A DNA stretch of 64,000 nt, taken from NCBI GenBank assembly GCA_009843525.1, contig VYDH01000031.1, positions 1-64,000 of the forward strand, given 5' to 3'. The notes beneath the pieces were generated by a model. It worked only from the letters and a program-made list of their open reading frames with translations. It had not been told where the DNA came from and ran no database searches. Position 1 is the first letter of the stretch, and each line of letters opens with the position of its first letter. Below, piece after piece: positions 45,168-53,857 of this stretch. This DNA comes from Acidimicrobiales bacterium. GTDB taxonomy: Bacteria > Actinomycetota > Acidimicrobiia > Acidimicrobiales > Poriferisodalaceae. The position numbers and the translations under genes were made by a program.

Positions 45168-45214
45168 GAACGCGCAACGGCCCCCGATCGAGCCGGATCG
45201 GGGGCCGCGCGTTC
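45168..45214. terminator. Strong hairpin between binding-protein and permease genes
   Basis: CGGCCCCCGATC (45178-45189) pairs perfectly with GATCGGGGGCCG (45196-45207) around a six-base loop. GAACGCG and CGCGTTC extend the stem after a small bulge. There is no T-run. Between the first and second genes of the operon it may cause partial termination or protect the binding-protein mRNA end. Confidence 0.6.
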
Positions 45215-45254
45215 GCTCATGGCCGCCGGGCAGAGCCCGGCGAGGCCTGTTGGC

Positions 45255-46403
45255 TCAGCGTGCAGGCGGTGCGTAGATCAGGCCGCCGTCGAGCCAGCCT
45301 GCGTTGGCGGAACCCTCGCGCGTCAATCCCACGGGATTCAGGTGACGAGAGTAGATCTCGTCGTAGTTCCCGACTTGGCTGATCACCTGGTAGAAGGCGT
45401 CGGCCGACAGGCCCATGGCCGACTGCAGCTCGCCGTCGCCGCCGAGCAGCCGGACCGCCTCGGCGTCGAGCGAGCCGCCCGACAGCATCGAGTCGACGTT
45501 GCTTGAGGTGATGCCCTTCTCATCGGCGATGATCGTGGCGTACACGGTCCAGTTGACCACATCGGCGAAGCGCGACTGATTCTGGCCGTAGGTCGGTCCC
45601 AGCGGCTCCTTGGAGATCGGCGTCGGCGGGAAGATCACCCACTCCTCGCCGTCGGGCTGCTGGTTGGCCTTGCGGCCGACCAAGGCCGAACCGTCAGTGG
45701 TCACGATGTTGCACGCACCCTCGATGAAGTTGGTCGTGACGATGTCGAAATCCTCGAACGTATTCAGCTGGATCGACACGCCAGCCGCGTCGGCCGCATC
45801 GGCGATGTTCTGCTCGGTCGTGGTGCCGGAGTTGGTGCACACGATTGCGCCGCCGATGTCGGCAACGGTCGAGCTGCTGCTGAAGCCGTCGCTCGCACGG
45901 GCCATCAGCTGCTGGCCGTCGTAGTAGGTAGTGGGACCGAAGTCCATGCCGACTTCGGTATCACGCCCCTGAGTCCAGGTGGTGTTGCGCATCAGCACAT
46001 CGACTGCGCCGGTCTGCACTGCCGTGAACCGCTCAGCAGCAGTCAGCGGTGTGAACTCCACCGCTTCGGCGTCACCGAAGATGGCGGCGGCAACTGCACG
46101 GCAGTAGTCGGCGTCGAAGCCGGTCTGCGAGCCGTCAGGCTGCGTCTCGGAGAATGCCACGGCCGCGCCGGACACGCCGCACTTGAGCTCGCCGCGGGCA
46201 AGGACGGTGCCCAGCAGGTCGTCGCCGGCCTGCGTCAGTTCGACCTCGGTGGCATCTGTCGCTTCCGCTTCCGCTTCCGCCTCCGTCGTCGCTGCCGGCT
46301 CGTCGGCGACATCCTCATCGCCGTCGTCGCTGCCGCATGCTGCGCCGAGCAGCGCCAGTGCCACGAGCACACCGCCGAGGCGATACGCGATTCGTCTGTT
46401 CAT
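45255..46403 (-). CDS. Amino-acid ABC transporter substrate-binding lipoprotein
   Basis: Extracytoplasmic receptor of the importer. The 382-residue product has a signal peptide with lipobox LLGAACGS, so it is membrane-tethered, then an acidic Glu/Ala/Thr linker of about 30 residues. The periplasmic-binding fold follows, with VLARGELKCGVSG, GFDADYCRAVAAAIFGDAE, VQTGAVDVLMRNTTWTQGRD and a late GNYDEIYSRHL segment, the pattern of AapJ/BztA. GGAGGG stands upstream of the ATG. First gene of the transporter operon, transcribed away from cysQ. Confidence 0.94.
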   Translation of the reverse strand: MNRRIAYRLGGVLVALALLGAACGSDDGDEDVADEPAATTEAEAEAEATDATEVELTQAGDDLLGTVLARGELKCGVSGAAVAFSETQPDGSQTGFDADYCRAVAAAIFGDAEAVEFTPLTAAERFTAVQTGAVDVLMRNTTWTQGRDTEVGMDFGPTTYYDGQQLMARASDGFSSSSTVADIGGAIVCTNSGTTTEQNIADAADAAGVSIQLNTFEDFDIVTTNFIEGACNIVTTDGSALVGRKANQQPDGEEWVIFPPTPISKEPLGPTYGQNQSRFADVVNWTVYATIIADEKGITSSNVDSMLSGGSLDAEAVRLLGGDGELQSAMGLSADAFYQVISQVGNYDEIYSRHLNPVGLTREGSANAGWLDGGLIYAPPAR

Positions 46404-46505
46404 CGGGTTCTTCCCTCCATTTGGAATACATGAGAAGCAGGCAGCACGGGCGTGACTTCGGCCGTGATCACGCCTGCTCGCAGAGTGAGGCTAGTTGCCG
46501 CCGCT

Positions 46506-46556
46506 CGCGGTCTCGGTGTTTCATTGCTGCTGTAACAGAAACGTAGTGAGACCGCG
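46506..46556. promoter_or_regulatory. Nested inverted repeats between transporter operon and cysQ
   Basis: CGCGGTCTC (46506-46514) and GAGACCGCG (46548-46556) are perfect inverted arms, and GTTTC and GAAAC lie inside them. A further pair, GGCGTGA and TCACGCC, lies at about 46448-46475. The 171-base divergent gap must hold both promoters, so these are candidate operators; a folded leader is the alternative. Confidence 0.4.
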
Positions 46557-46574
46557 AACGGGCACACTTGACCG

Positions 46575-47342
46575 ATGGCCCGACCCGACGACCATGCGCT
46601 GGCCGCAAGCGTGGCCACCGAGACCGGAGTTCTGCTGGTGGAGACCCGTGAACGGCTCTTCGCGGCGGGCGCCGGCACCTGGGTGGTCCGTGACACGGGT
46701 GATTCCGAGGCCCACCGGCACATCGTGAGCCGGCTCGCCGAAGCCAGACCTGCCGACGCCGTCCTGTCCGAGGAAGGGCGCGACGATCCCGCCCGGCTGT
46801 CCGCGGACCGGGTCTGGATCGTGGACCCGCTGGACGGCACCCGCGAATTCTCCGAGCCAGGCCGCTCGGACTGGGCGGTACACGTCGCGCTCGTCGAGAA
46901 CGGCGTGCCCACTGCGGGGGCCGTGGCGCTGCCCGCCGTCGGCCGGACGCTGTGCACCGAGCCCGAGCCGTCCCTGCCCGAGCCCCACCACGGCCGTCCC
47001 CGTCTCGTCGTCAGCCGGTCGCGCCCACCTGCGGCCGCCGTCATCATTGCGCAAGCCCTCGACGCCGAGCTCATGACGCTGGGCTCGGCCGGCGCCAAGG
47101 CCATGGCTGTCGTGATGGGAATGGCCGACATCTACGCCCATTCGGGAGGCCAATTCGAATGGGACAACTGCGCACCTGTGGCTGTGGCGCGAGCGGCCGG
47201 CCTGCACGCGAGCCGCTGCGACGGATCGGAACTGGAGTACAACTTCGCCGACCCGTGGCTCCCCGATCTGCTCATCTGCCGCCCCGAGTACGCAGATGAT
47301 GCACTGGAGGCGCTGCGGCAGGCGATAGAGGGCGAAGCCTGA
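46575..47342 (+). CDS. cysQ: 3'(2'),5'-bisphosphate nucleotidase CysQ
   Basis: Inositol-monophosphatase-family phosphatase that removes the 3' phosphate of PAP or PAPS during sulfate assimilation and recycling. The 255-residue product has the metal-binding signatures VLSEEGRDD, WIVDPLDGTREFSEPG and QFEWDNCAPVAVARAAG. The DGT-REF form of the second motif is characteristic of CysQ rather than inositol phosphatases. Length is normal. Divergent from the amino-acid transporter; followed by an enoyl-CoA hydratase gene after 34 bases. Confidence 0.9.
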   Translation: MARPDDHALAASVATETGVLLVETRERLFAAGAGTWVVRDTGDSEAHRHIVSRLAEARPADAVLSEEGRDDPARLSADRVWIVDPLDGTREFSEPGRSDWAVHVALVENGVPTAGAVALPAVGRTLCTEPEPSLPEPHHGRPRLVVSRSRPPAAAVIIAQALDAELMTLGSAGAKAMAVVMGMADIYAHSGGQFEWDNCAPVAVARAAGLHASRCDGSELEYNFADPWLPDLLICRPEYADDALEALRQAIEGEA

Positions 47343-47376
47343 GCTTGGTCGTCGACGTGCATTCGAGGAGGGACAC

Positions 47377-48198
47377 ATGGATCTGAAGGCAACGAAATAC
47401 TCGGTCGAGGGTCCGGTCGCGACGCTGACGCTGTCGCGCCCGCATCGCCGCAACGCGTGGACCGGCCGGATGCATACTGAGCTGCGCTGGATGCTGGAAC
47501 AAGCCGAGCGAGACCCGAAGGTCCGCGTGGTGGTGATTACCGGCGAGGGTCGCGACTTCTGTGTCGGCGCCGACACCCAGGCACTGGAGGGTCACGGCGA
47601 GCGCGGCGGCTACGACTCGGGCACTGGAGCCGATCTGGCGATGCCCGGCTATGGCGTGGCACCCGAGTTCGATCAGAACTTCGCGTTCATGATGGCGCTG
47701 GAGACGGTGACGATCGCGGCGGTGAACGGAGCAGCAGCTGGCGCTGGGCTCGTGCTGGCCTGCTATTGCGACCTGCGGTTCGCGGCGCCTGATGCCAAGC
47801 TCACCGCCGCCCACGGGCCGCTGGGGCTGCCCGCAGAGTTCGGTCTCTCATGGGTGCTCCCCCGTCTCGTCGGCATCACGCGGTCCAACGACCTGCTGCT
47901 GTCGAGCCGCAAGTTCCTGGCCGCCGACACCGACGGCTGGGGCCTGTTCAACGAGATCGTCGAGGCGTCCGAGCTCATGGATCGCGTGTACGAGTACGCG
48001 TATGACATGGCCGCCCGGGTCGCGCCCAGCTCGCTGGCCACGACAAAGCGGCAGATCTACCTGGACCAGCACCGGGACGTGGGCACCGCCGTCTCCGAAT
48101 CGGATCGGCTGCTCAACGAGATGATCCCCAGCCCGGACTACCTCGAAGGCGTCCGGGCACTGACCGAGCGGCGGCTGCCCGACTGGCCTGAACGCTGA
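47377..48198 (+). CDS. Enoyl-CoA hydratase/isomerase family protein
   Basis: Crotonase-fold enzyme acting on acyl-CoA. The 273-residue product has the N-terminal LTLSRPHRRNAWTGRMH, an oxyanion-hole segment GRDFCVGADTQALEG and INGAAAGAG-like AAVNGAAAGAGLVLACYCDL. The active-site region AAHGPLGLPAEFGLSWVLPR places Glu in the second catalytic position. An insert of about 25 residues follows the first oxyanion loop. GGAGGG precedes the ATG. Substrate unknown. It may be co-transcribed with cysQ. Confidence 0.9.
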   Translation: MDLKATKYSVEGPVATLTLSRPHRRNAWTGRMHTELRWMLEQAERDPKVRVVVITGEGRDFCVGADTQALEGHGERGGYDSGTGADLAMPGYGVAPEFDQNFAFMMALETVTIAAVNGAAAGAGLVLACYCDLRFAAPDAKLTAAHGPLGLPAEFGLSWVLPRLVGITRSNDLLLSSRKFLAADTDGWGLFNEIVEASELMDRVYEYAYDMAARVAPSSLATTKRQIYLDQHRDVGTAVSESDRLLNEMIPSPDYLEGVRALTERRLPDWPER

Positions 48199-48231
48199 GC
48201 GACTACAGCTCCGGCGCAGCGACGCCGCGCG

Positions 48232-50031
48232 TCACAGCTCCAGCACGGTGATCATGCCGGTGTCGCCATTCACTTCGATGAGGGCGCCATCGGGGATGCG
48301 TCCTGTCGCCCCGGTTGCCGAGATGACACACGGCAGTCCGAGTTCGCGGCTCACGATCACCGAATGGCTGAGCGCTGCGCCGACGTCGACGACGACCGCG
48401 CCCGCGCTGACGAACAACGGCGTCCACGATGGATCGGTGAGCGGCGCCACGAGCACATCGCCGGGCGACAGCGCGGTCGGGTCGCTGCTGTCGAGCACCA
48501 CTCGGGCCCGCCCGCGGGCGATGCCCGGGCAGCCCGGCAAGCCCGCGAGCGTCTCGCCCGCCGAGAGCTGCGGCAGCTCGGATGCACCCCGGCGAGGCCA
48601 CTCTGACATCGGCGGCGGGTCGCCCACGATGACGAACGGCTCTTGACGCGACGCGGCATCGTCCCACTGGGCCTGACGCTCCGCGATGACCTCTGCCCAG
48701 CCGGTTGGGTCGTCGAGCATCTCGTGGATCTCGGACAGCCGCAGCATGCCGAACTCGGTCTGCCCGCTGAACTGCCCACGCTCGACGAGCCGCTCGCCGA
48801 CCACCCGTGAGGCGATGCGGCACTCGTTCACAAAACGCACGCAGTTGGTCTTGGTGCGCTCACGCCCCGGCAGGTACACCGCTGCCGCACCGAGGGCCAG
48901 GTTGAACTGCATCTGGGTGTCGGCGTCGGCCTCGAGCAACGCGGAGATCTCTGCTGCCAGCGCCTCTCGCTGGGCAGCCAGCTCGGCCCGCCGCCGCGCG
49001 GGCTCGGCATCGGCAGGCGCCAAGCGCATGCGGTCGATGGCCGCCAGCGCAATGTCGGGGTCGGTCTCCCAGGTGGGGCAGCTCATCTCCCACTCATTCG
49101 GCCCCCGCGAGCCGAACTCATACGCGAACGAGTCGAAGGCATCGTTGAAGGCCGCAGCGTCGCCTGACGGTTCCGCGGCACCGGCCGCTGCCAAGCGCTC
49201 GGCCAATCCCGCGGGACCCTCGTCGAACAGCGCGCCTAGCGCGCTCGACGCGGCAACCTGGCGCCCGAGCTGCCACATCGCATCGGACGGCGCAGCGGAT
49301 GCCACATCCCCGAAGCCGGCCACCAGCTTGAGGGTGTCCTCTGGCCGGCCCAGCGCCGTGCACACCTGCTCGAGCACGCCCAACGGCACCGCCGCCAGGA
49401 ACGACACCTTCAGGTGACGTGCGAACAGCAGCCGGAAGCCGTCGCCGTCGCCGTAGCCCGACTCGAGGAAGTCGCTGATCCAATCGATGATCTCGTGATC
49501 GCCCATCTGGGTGAAATCAGGCCGCTGGGCACGCAGCTCGGCGATGTTCTGCTCGTCTTCGTGCACCTCGGGCAATGCCGGCGCCGCGAACAGCATCAGG
49601 AAGGTTTCGCCGATCCGCTGCTCGGCGTCGGGGCTGGCGTCGTCGGGATGCGGTTCGTACGGCGGAATGCCCGGCTGCTCCCCGAAGAAGGTCCGATCAA
49701 CGGTGTCGACATCGATTCCCGGTGCGCGAGCACCGAAGACGCGCCCCACCGCGGCGTTCAGGTACGTGTAGCCGCCGAAGACGCCCAAGAAGACGCAGTT
49801 GTCGGGATCGAACTCGTCGTAGTCGAACGCGCCCATCTCCACATACGCATCGCGGAATCCCCACTCGGACATGCGAATGCCGTCGTCGTTCTGGAACGCG
49901 AAGTCGAAGGTGCTCATCCTCACCGGATCGGGGAACACCTCGCCCACGTTGGCGCGCGTCCAGATGGGATAGCGCTCCGAAGGCTTGGTGCCGACGAAGT
50001 AGCCGCCGCTCCGGTCTGTCAGATCCGCCAT
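48232..50031 (-). CDS. PEP-utilising mobile-domain protein without ATP-grasp
   Basis: A 599-residue protein whose last about 90 residues are the phosphohistidine swivelling domain of PEP-utilising enzymes: GDVLVAPLTDPSWTPLF, then GAALSHSVIVSRELGLPCVI with the histidine that carries phosphate, and DGALIEVNGDTG. The preceding 500 residues are mainly helical and acidic, for example RTKTNCVRFVNECR, and resemble the middle regions of rifampicin-phosphotransferase-like proteins. No ATP-grasp P-loop is seen. It may accept phosphate from another protein or have lost catalysis. Ends tail to tail with the hydratase gene. Confidence 0.8.
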   Translation of the reverse strand: MADLTDRSGGYFVGTKPSERYPIWTRANVGEVFPDPVRMSTFDFAFQNDDGIRMSEWGFRDAYVEMGAFDYDEFDPDNCVFLGVFGGYTYLNAAVGRVFGARAPGIDVDTVDRTFFGEQPGIPPYEPHPDDASPDAEQRIGETFLMLFAAPALPEVHEDEQNIAELRAQRPDFTQMGDHEIIDWISDFLESGYGDGDGFRLLFARHLKVSFLAAVPLGVLEQVCTALGRPEDTLKLVAGFGDVASAAPSDAMWQLGRQVAASSALGALFDEGPAGLAERLAAAGAAEPSGDAAAFNDAFDSFAYEFGSRGPNEWEMSCPTWETDPDIALAAIDRMRLAPADAEPARRRAELAAQREALAAEISALLEADADTQMQFNLALGAAAVYLPGRERTKTNCVRFVNECRIASRVVGERLVERGQFSGQTEFGMLRLSEIHEMLDDPTGWAEVIAERQAQWDDAASRQEPFVIVGDPPPMSEWPRRGASELPQLSAGETLAGLPGCPGIARGRARVVLDSSDPTALSPGDVLVAPLTDPSWTPLFVSAGAVVVDVGAALSHSVIVSRELGLPCVISATGATGRIPDGALIEVNGDTGMITVLEL

Positions 50032-50167
50032 GTTTCCTCCCGACGGTGCCGAACGTGAAAGAACAGCGGGCCGGGCAGCCGCCTCCCCCTCATGGCGTCT
50101 GCCCGGCCAGGCCGTGGTGCGATGCTAGACCGTCACGCACACGTTGCGACCAACCGGGAGGCGGCCG

Positions 50168-51187
50168 ATGCCGGTCACCATCGAGCACTATCGAGATCTC
50201 GGCGAGTTCGACTATGGCGCCTGCGACCAAGTGTCGCCGCTGATCCGGCGCGTCATCTGCAAGAACCCGACGCCGTTTACCTACCGCGGCACCGGCACCT
50301 ACATCATCGGGCGCGGCGAGGTCGCCGTGATCGACGCAGGCCCACCGCTCGCGAGCCATCTCGACGACGTCCTTGCGGCACTCGAGCCCGGCGAGACGGT
50401 CGGTGCTGCTCTCGTGACGCATACCCACAGCGATCACTCGCCCCTCACGGGTGATCTGGTCGCCGCCACCGGCGCCCTCAGCTACGGCTACGGCCCGCAC
50501 GCCAGCGTGTGGAAGCTCGATCCCGACGATCGTGTCGACTTCTCCGGCTACATCAGCGCGCAGGAGCAGGAGAAGTACCAGGCCGAGTTCGACGAACTGC
50601 CCGAGGAACTGAAGCGGGAAGGCGCCGATACCGGGTTCGTCCCCGATGTCGCGCTGGTCGACGGCGACATCGTGGCCGGTGACGGCTGGACACTGCGTGC
50701 GGTGCACACGCCGGGTCACTGCTCGAACCACCTGTGCTACGAGCTGCTCGAGGAGAACTCGCTCTTCTCGGGCGACCACGTCATGGGCTGGGCAACGAGC
50801 GTCGTGGGGCCTCCCGACGGCTCCATGCAGGACTACCTCGACTCGCTGGCGAAGCTGCTCGAATTCGACCACGAGCGGTACTGGCCGACCCACGGCCCTC
50901 CGATTCCCGAACCCACGGCATACGTGCGCTCGTTCATCGCGCACCGCAGCGACCGCGAGCAGCAGATCATCGAGCACCTCCGGCCGGGACCGTGCCGCAT
51001 CGCGGACTTCGTGCCGAAGATGTACGAGGCCTACGACAAGCGGCTGTGGTATCCCGCGGCGAGCTCGGTCTACGCGCACATGCTCCATCTCGTCGAGAGC
51101 GGTCGCGCCCGGGTGCTCGATGCAGACGGTAGCGATGGGGGCGAACCCAAGCTCACCTCGATCTACGAGCTGACCGACGCTGCTTGA
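50168..51187 (+). CDS. Metallo-beta-lactamase-fold hydrolase (LACTB2-like)
   Basis: A 339-residue MBL-fold protein from the ATG at 50168, which has GGGAGG seven bases upstream. Metal ligands are visible as VTHTHSDHSPL (HxHxDH), the HTPGHCSNHL histidine, FSGDHVMG and WPTHGPPIP. A C-terminal winged-helix-like region (CRIADFVPKMYEAYDKRLW, then SSVYAHMLHLVESGRARVL) follows, as in LACTB2, a ribonuclease/hydrolase. An insert of about 40 residues (QEQEKYQAEFDELPEELKRE) lies between the two metal motifs. Substrate unknown. Confidence 0.88.
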   Translation: MPVTIEHYRDLGEFDYGACDQVSPLIRRVICKNPTPFTYRGTGTYIIGRGEVAVIDAGPPLASHLDDVLAALEPGETVGAALVTHTHSDHSPLTGDLVAATGALSYGYGPHASVWKLDPDDRVDFSGYISAQEQEKYQAEFDELPEELKREGADTGFVPDVALVDGDIVAGDGWTLRAVHTPGHCSNHLCYELLEENSLFSGDHVMGWATSVVGPPDGSMQDYLDSLAKLLEFDHERYWPTHGPPIPEPTAYVRSFIAHRSDREQQIIEHLRPGPCRIADFVPKMYEAYDKRLWYPAASSVYAHMLHLVESGRARVLDADGSDGGEPKLTSIYELTDAA

Positions 51188-51190
51188 GCT

Positions 51191-51850
51191 GTGCGCCTCG
51201 TCATCGCACGCTGCACGGTCGACTACTCGGGACGGCTTGACGCGCACCTGCCCGAGGCCGTCCGACTGATCATGGTGAAGGCCGACGGATGCGTGGCCAT
51301 TCATGCCGACGGTGGTGCCTACAAGCCGCTGAACTGGATGAATGCACCCAACCGGCTCGTCTGCGAACCCGATCTGTGGCGCGTCACGAACGACAAGGGC
51401 GAGCGTCTCGAGATCCGCCTCGCCGAGGTGATCAGCGACACCGCCCATGACATGGGCATCGATCCCGGCCTCGAGCGGGACGGCGTCGAAGCCCATCTGC
51501 AAGAACTGGTGGCCGCGCATCCCGAGACGCTGGCCGACGGCGCGGAGCTGGTGCGGCGCGAGTATCCGACCGACATCGGTCCCGTGGATCTGCTGTGCCG
51601 CGGCCGCGACGGCGCGACGCTGGCCGTGGAGATCAAGCGGCGGGGCGAGATCGACGGGGTCGAGCAGCTGTGCCGCTATCTCGAGTACCTGAACCGGGAT
51701 GCCCGCTTGGCGCCCGTGAGCGGCGTCTTCGCCGCGCAGGAGATCAAGCCCCAAGCGCGTGTGCTCGCGGCCGATCGGGGCATCCGCTGTGTCGTGCTCG
51801 ACTACGACGAGCTGCGCGGCATCACCAGCGACACTCTCAAGCTGTTCTAG
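51191..51850 (+). CDS. nucS: Mismatch-specific endonuclease NucS
   Basis: Endonuclease that cuts mismatched DNA and replaces MutS/MutL mismatch repair in most actinobacteria. The 219-residue product starts at the GTG at 51191, [16 protein letters not shown], the family's usual opening. It has the N-terminal DNA-binding domain with [10 protein letters not shown], and the RecB-like nuclease with [26 protein letters not shown] and CRYLEYL. A final LF matches the tail that binds the sliding clamp in relatives. It follows the MBL gene by three bases, so the two are co-transcribed. Confidence 0.95.
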   Translation: MRLVIARCTVDYSGRLDAHLPEAVRLIMVKADGCVAIHADGGAYKPLNWMNAPNRLVCEPDLWRVTNDKGERLEIRLAEVISDTAHDMGIDPGLERDGVEAHLQELVAAHPETLADGAELVRREYPTDIGPVDLLCRGRDGATLAVEIKRRGEIDGVEQLCRYLEYLNRDARLAPVSGVFAAQEIKPQARVLAADRGIRCVVLDYDELRGITSDTLKLF

Positions 51851-51862
51851 CGCTGTCGCAGA

Positions 51863-52744
51863 TCAGTCGTAGGTGCACAGGCCGTTGTCGATGACCACGC
51901 GCTGCTCGTCGGTGCCCTTCTGGGCGACTGTGCGGTAGATCGCACGGCCCTCGCCGTCATCCCACACCTGGATGGTCAGCTCGTCACCGGGAAACACCGG
52001 TGCAGAGAACCGCGAGTCCATTGACCGGAAGCGGGCGGGATCGCCCTCGCACAGTGTGTGCAGCAGCGCCCTGCCGGTGAAGCCATAGGTGCACAGGCCG
52101 TGCAGGATCGGCTTGGGGAAGCCTGCGAGCTCGGTCGCGAACCACGGGTCGCTGTGCAGCGGGTTGTAGTCGCCGCTCAGCCGGTAGGTGAGGGCCTGAT
52201 CGGGGCGGGTCTGGTACGAGATCTCGTAGTCGGGGTCGCGGTCGGGCGCGCTGACCAGCGGCGCAGTGCTGCCCGCCTCGCCCCCGAAACCGCCTGAGCC
52301 GCGGATCACCACCGAGCTCCGAAGCTCGAAGATGACGTCGCCGGAATCAGGATCGACCGCGCTGGCCTCGGTGTCGATGATGGCGTTGCGGCCCTCGCCC
52401 TTGTCCCACATACCAGCGATGCGATCGGTGATCTCGACGGATCCCTCGGTCGGGATCGGCTGATGCACGGTGATCCCTTGACTGCCGTGCAGCAGCTTGC
52501 CCCAGTCGAGATCACCGGCATTGGCCATGGCACCGCCGGCGCCGAATCCGATGACGACGCCCTGGGTCGGGAACGCCTGATGGGCGATGTCCTTGGAGTT
52601 GTGGGTGGTGAACTCCAGCTCGGATCCGAACGGATCCTCCGCGCCGGCGCCGATGCCGACGGCATACAGCAGCGAATCGCGGAAAGTCCACGACCGCTTG
52701 GTCGGTGTGCCGGTGGCGCCGACTGCTTCCGGATTGAGTCCCAT
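51863..52744 (-). CDS. MaoC-like (R)-hydratase
   Basis: Two-hotdog-domain enoyl-CoA hydratase of the MaoC family, 293 residues. The N-terminal half is a substrate-binding hotdog (LYAVGIGAGAEDPFGSELEF). The C-terminal half has the hydratase-2 signature LSGDYNPLHSDPWFA and PILHGLCTYGFTGR, with catalytic Asp and His. Such enzymes hydrate trans-2-enoyl-CoA to (R)-3-hydroxyacyl-CoA; with the adjacent SDR they resemble the parts of peroxisomal multifunctional enzyme type 2 made as separate proteins. 52 bases downstream of the SDR gene, same strand. Confidence 0.9.
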   Translation of the reverse strand: MGLNPEAVGATGTPTKRSWTFRDSLLYAVGIGAGAEDPFGSELEFTTHNSKDIAHQAFPTQGVVIGFGAGGAMANAGDLDWGKLLHGSQGITVHQPIPTEGSVEITDRIAGMWDKGEGRNAIIDTEASAVDPDSGDVIFELRSSVVIRGSGGFGGEAGSTAPLVSAPDRDPDYEISYQTRPDQALTYRLSGDYNPLHSDPWFATELAGFPKPILHGLCTYGFTGRALLHTLCEGDPARFRSMDSRFSAPVFPGDELTIQVWDDGEGRAIYRTVAQKGTDEQRVVIDNGLCTYD

Positions 52745-52796
52745 GATTGATGGCCTCTCTTGTTCTTGTGGTGTGCGGGTTCTTGGAGCGTACGGT

Positions 52797-53714
52797 TCAG
52801 TCGGCCACGCCGCCGTCGGCCGGCGCGCCGCTCATGCCGCTGTTGAGGCGGGCATCGCGCACGAGCTGTCGGGCTGCATCGCCGATCTTCGTCGGGTCGT
52901 CGATGGCGTCGATGGTGGGGCCGCGCTCCCAGCCCTCGGCAATCGCCAGCATGCGTCCGGAGGCCTCGAATACACGGCCGGACACGCCGGCTGCTTCTTC
53001 CGAGCACAGCCAGGTGACAATCGGCGCGATATAGCGGGGGTGCATCATGGCCTGGTCTTCCTCGGAGGCTTCGCCCATGCCCAGGTCCTCGGTCATGCGC
53101 GTGAGCGCGCCCGGCGCCACTGCGTTCACCCGCACGCCATAGCGCGCCAGTTCACGCGCGGCGATGATCGTGAACGCCGCAATGCCCATCTTCGCGGCGC
53201 CGTAGTTGGTCTGGCCCGGATTGCCGTAGATGCCTGACACCGATGTCGTGTTCACGATCGATGCGTTCACCTGCTCGCCGGCCTTCGATTTCTCCCGCCA
53301 GTAGGAACTGGCCCAGCGCGCCGGAGCAAACGTGCCCTTGAGGTGAACCTTGATCACCGCATCCCATTCGGCCTCGGTCATGTTCACCAGCATCCGGTCG
53401 CGCAGGATGCCGGCGTTGTTCACGACGCCATGCAGGTCGCCGAAGGTCTCGATGGCCTGATTCACGAGGCGCTGGGCGCCTTCCCAGTCGGAGACATCGT
53501 CGCCGTTCGCCACCGCCTCGCCGCCCATCGCTGCGATCTCGTTGACGACCTCGTCGGCGGGGCCGATGTCGGCGCCGGTGCCGTCGCGCGCACCGCCCAA
53601 GTCGTTGCAGACCACCTTCGCGCCGTGCTCGGCGAGCATCAGGCAGTGCTCACGCCCGATGCCCCGGGCACCTCCGGTCACGATGACGACCCGACCTTCG
53701 CACAGCTTGCTCAT
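52797..53714 (-). CDS. Short-chain dehydrogenase/reductase
   Basis: NAD(P)-dependent oxidoreductase, 305 residues from the ATG at 53714. It has the cofactor motif VTGGARGIGREH (12-23), NNAGIL, catalytic Ser in NTTSVSGIYGN and YxxxK in QTNYGAAKMGIAAF. The NDLGG after the second strand, in CNDLGGARDGTG, is the hallmark of (3R)-hydroxyacyl-CoA dehydrogenases of the multifunctional enzyme 2 type. That agrees with the MaoC-like hydratase next to it. A C-terminal extension of about 40 residues follows the core. GGAAGGG precedes the start. Confidence 0.9.
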   Translation of the reverse strand: MSKLCEGRVVIVTGGARGIGREHCLMLAEHGAKVVCNDLGGARDGTGADIGPADEVVNEIAAMGGEAVANGDDVSDWEGAQRLVNQAIETFGDLHGVVNNAGILRDRMLVNMTEAEWDAVIKVHLKGTFAPARWASSYWREKSKAGEQVNASIVNTTSVSGIYGNPGQTNYGAAKMGIAAFTIIAARELARYGVRVNAVAPGALTRMTEDLGMGEASEEDQAMMHPRYIAPIVTWLCSEEAAGVSGRVFEASGRMLAIAEGWERGPTIDAIDDPTKIGDAARQLVRDARLNSGMSGAPADGGVAD

Positions 53715-53857
53715 GATGTTGTGAATCCCTTCCACTTGCCGACGACGGGCCTTACTCGGCGCCGCCGCACAGCCTCGTATGCGGTGATGACGGCTCGGAG
53801 TATCGCACGCTCGACGCGCCGCCCGCAGCCCGCAAGTGACCCGTACGATCAACCCTC

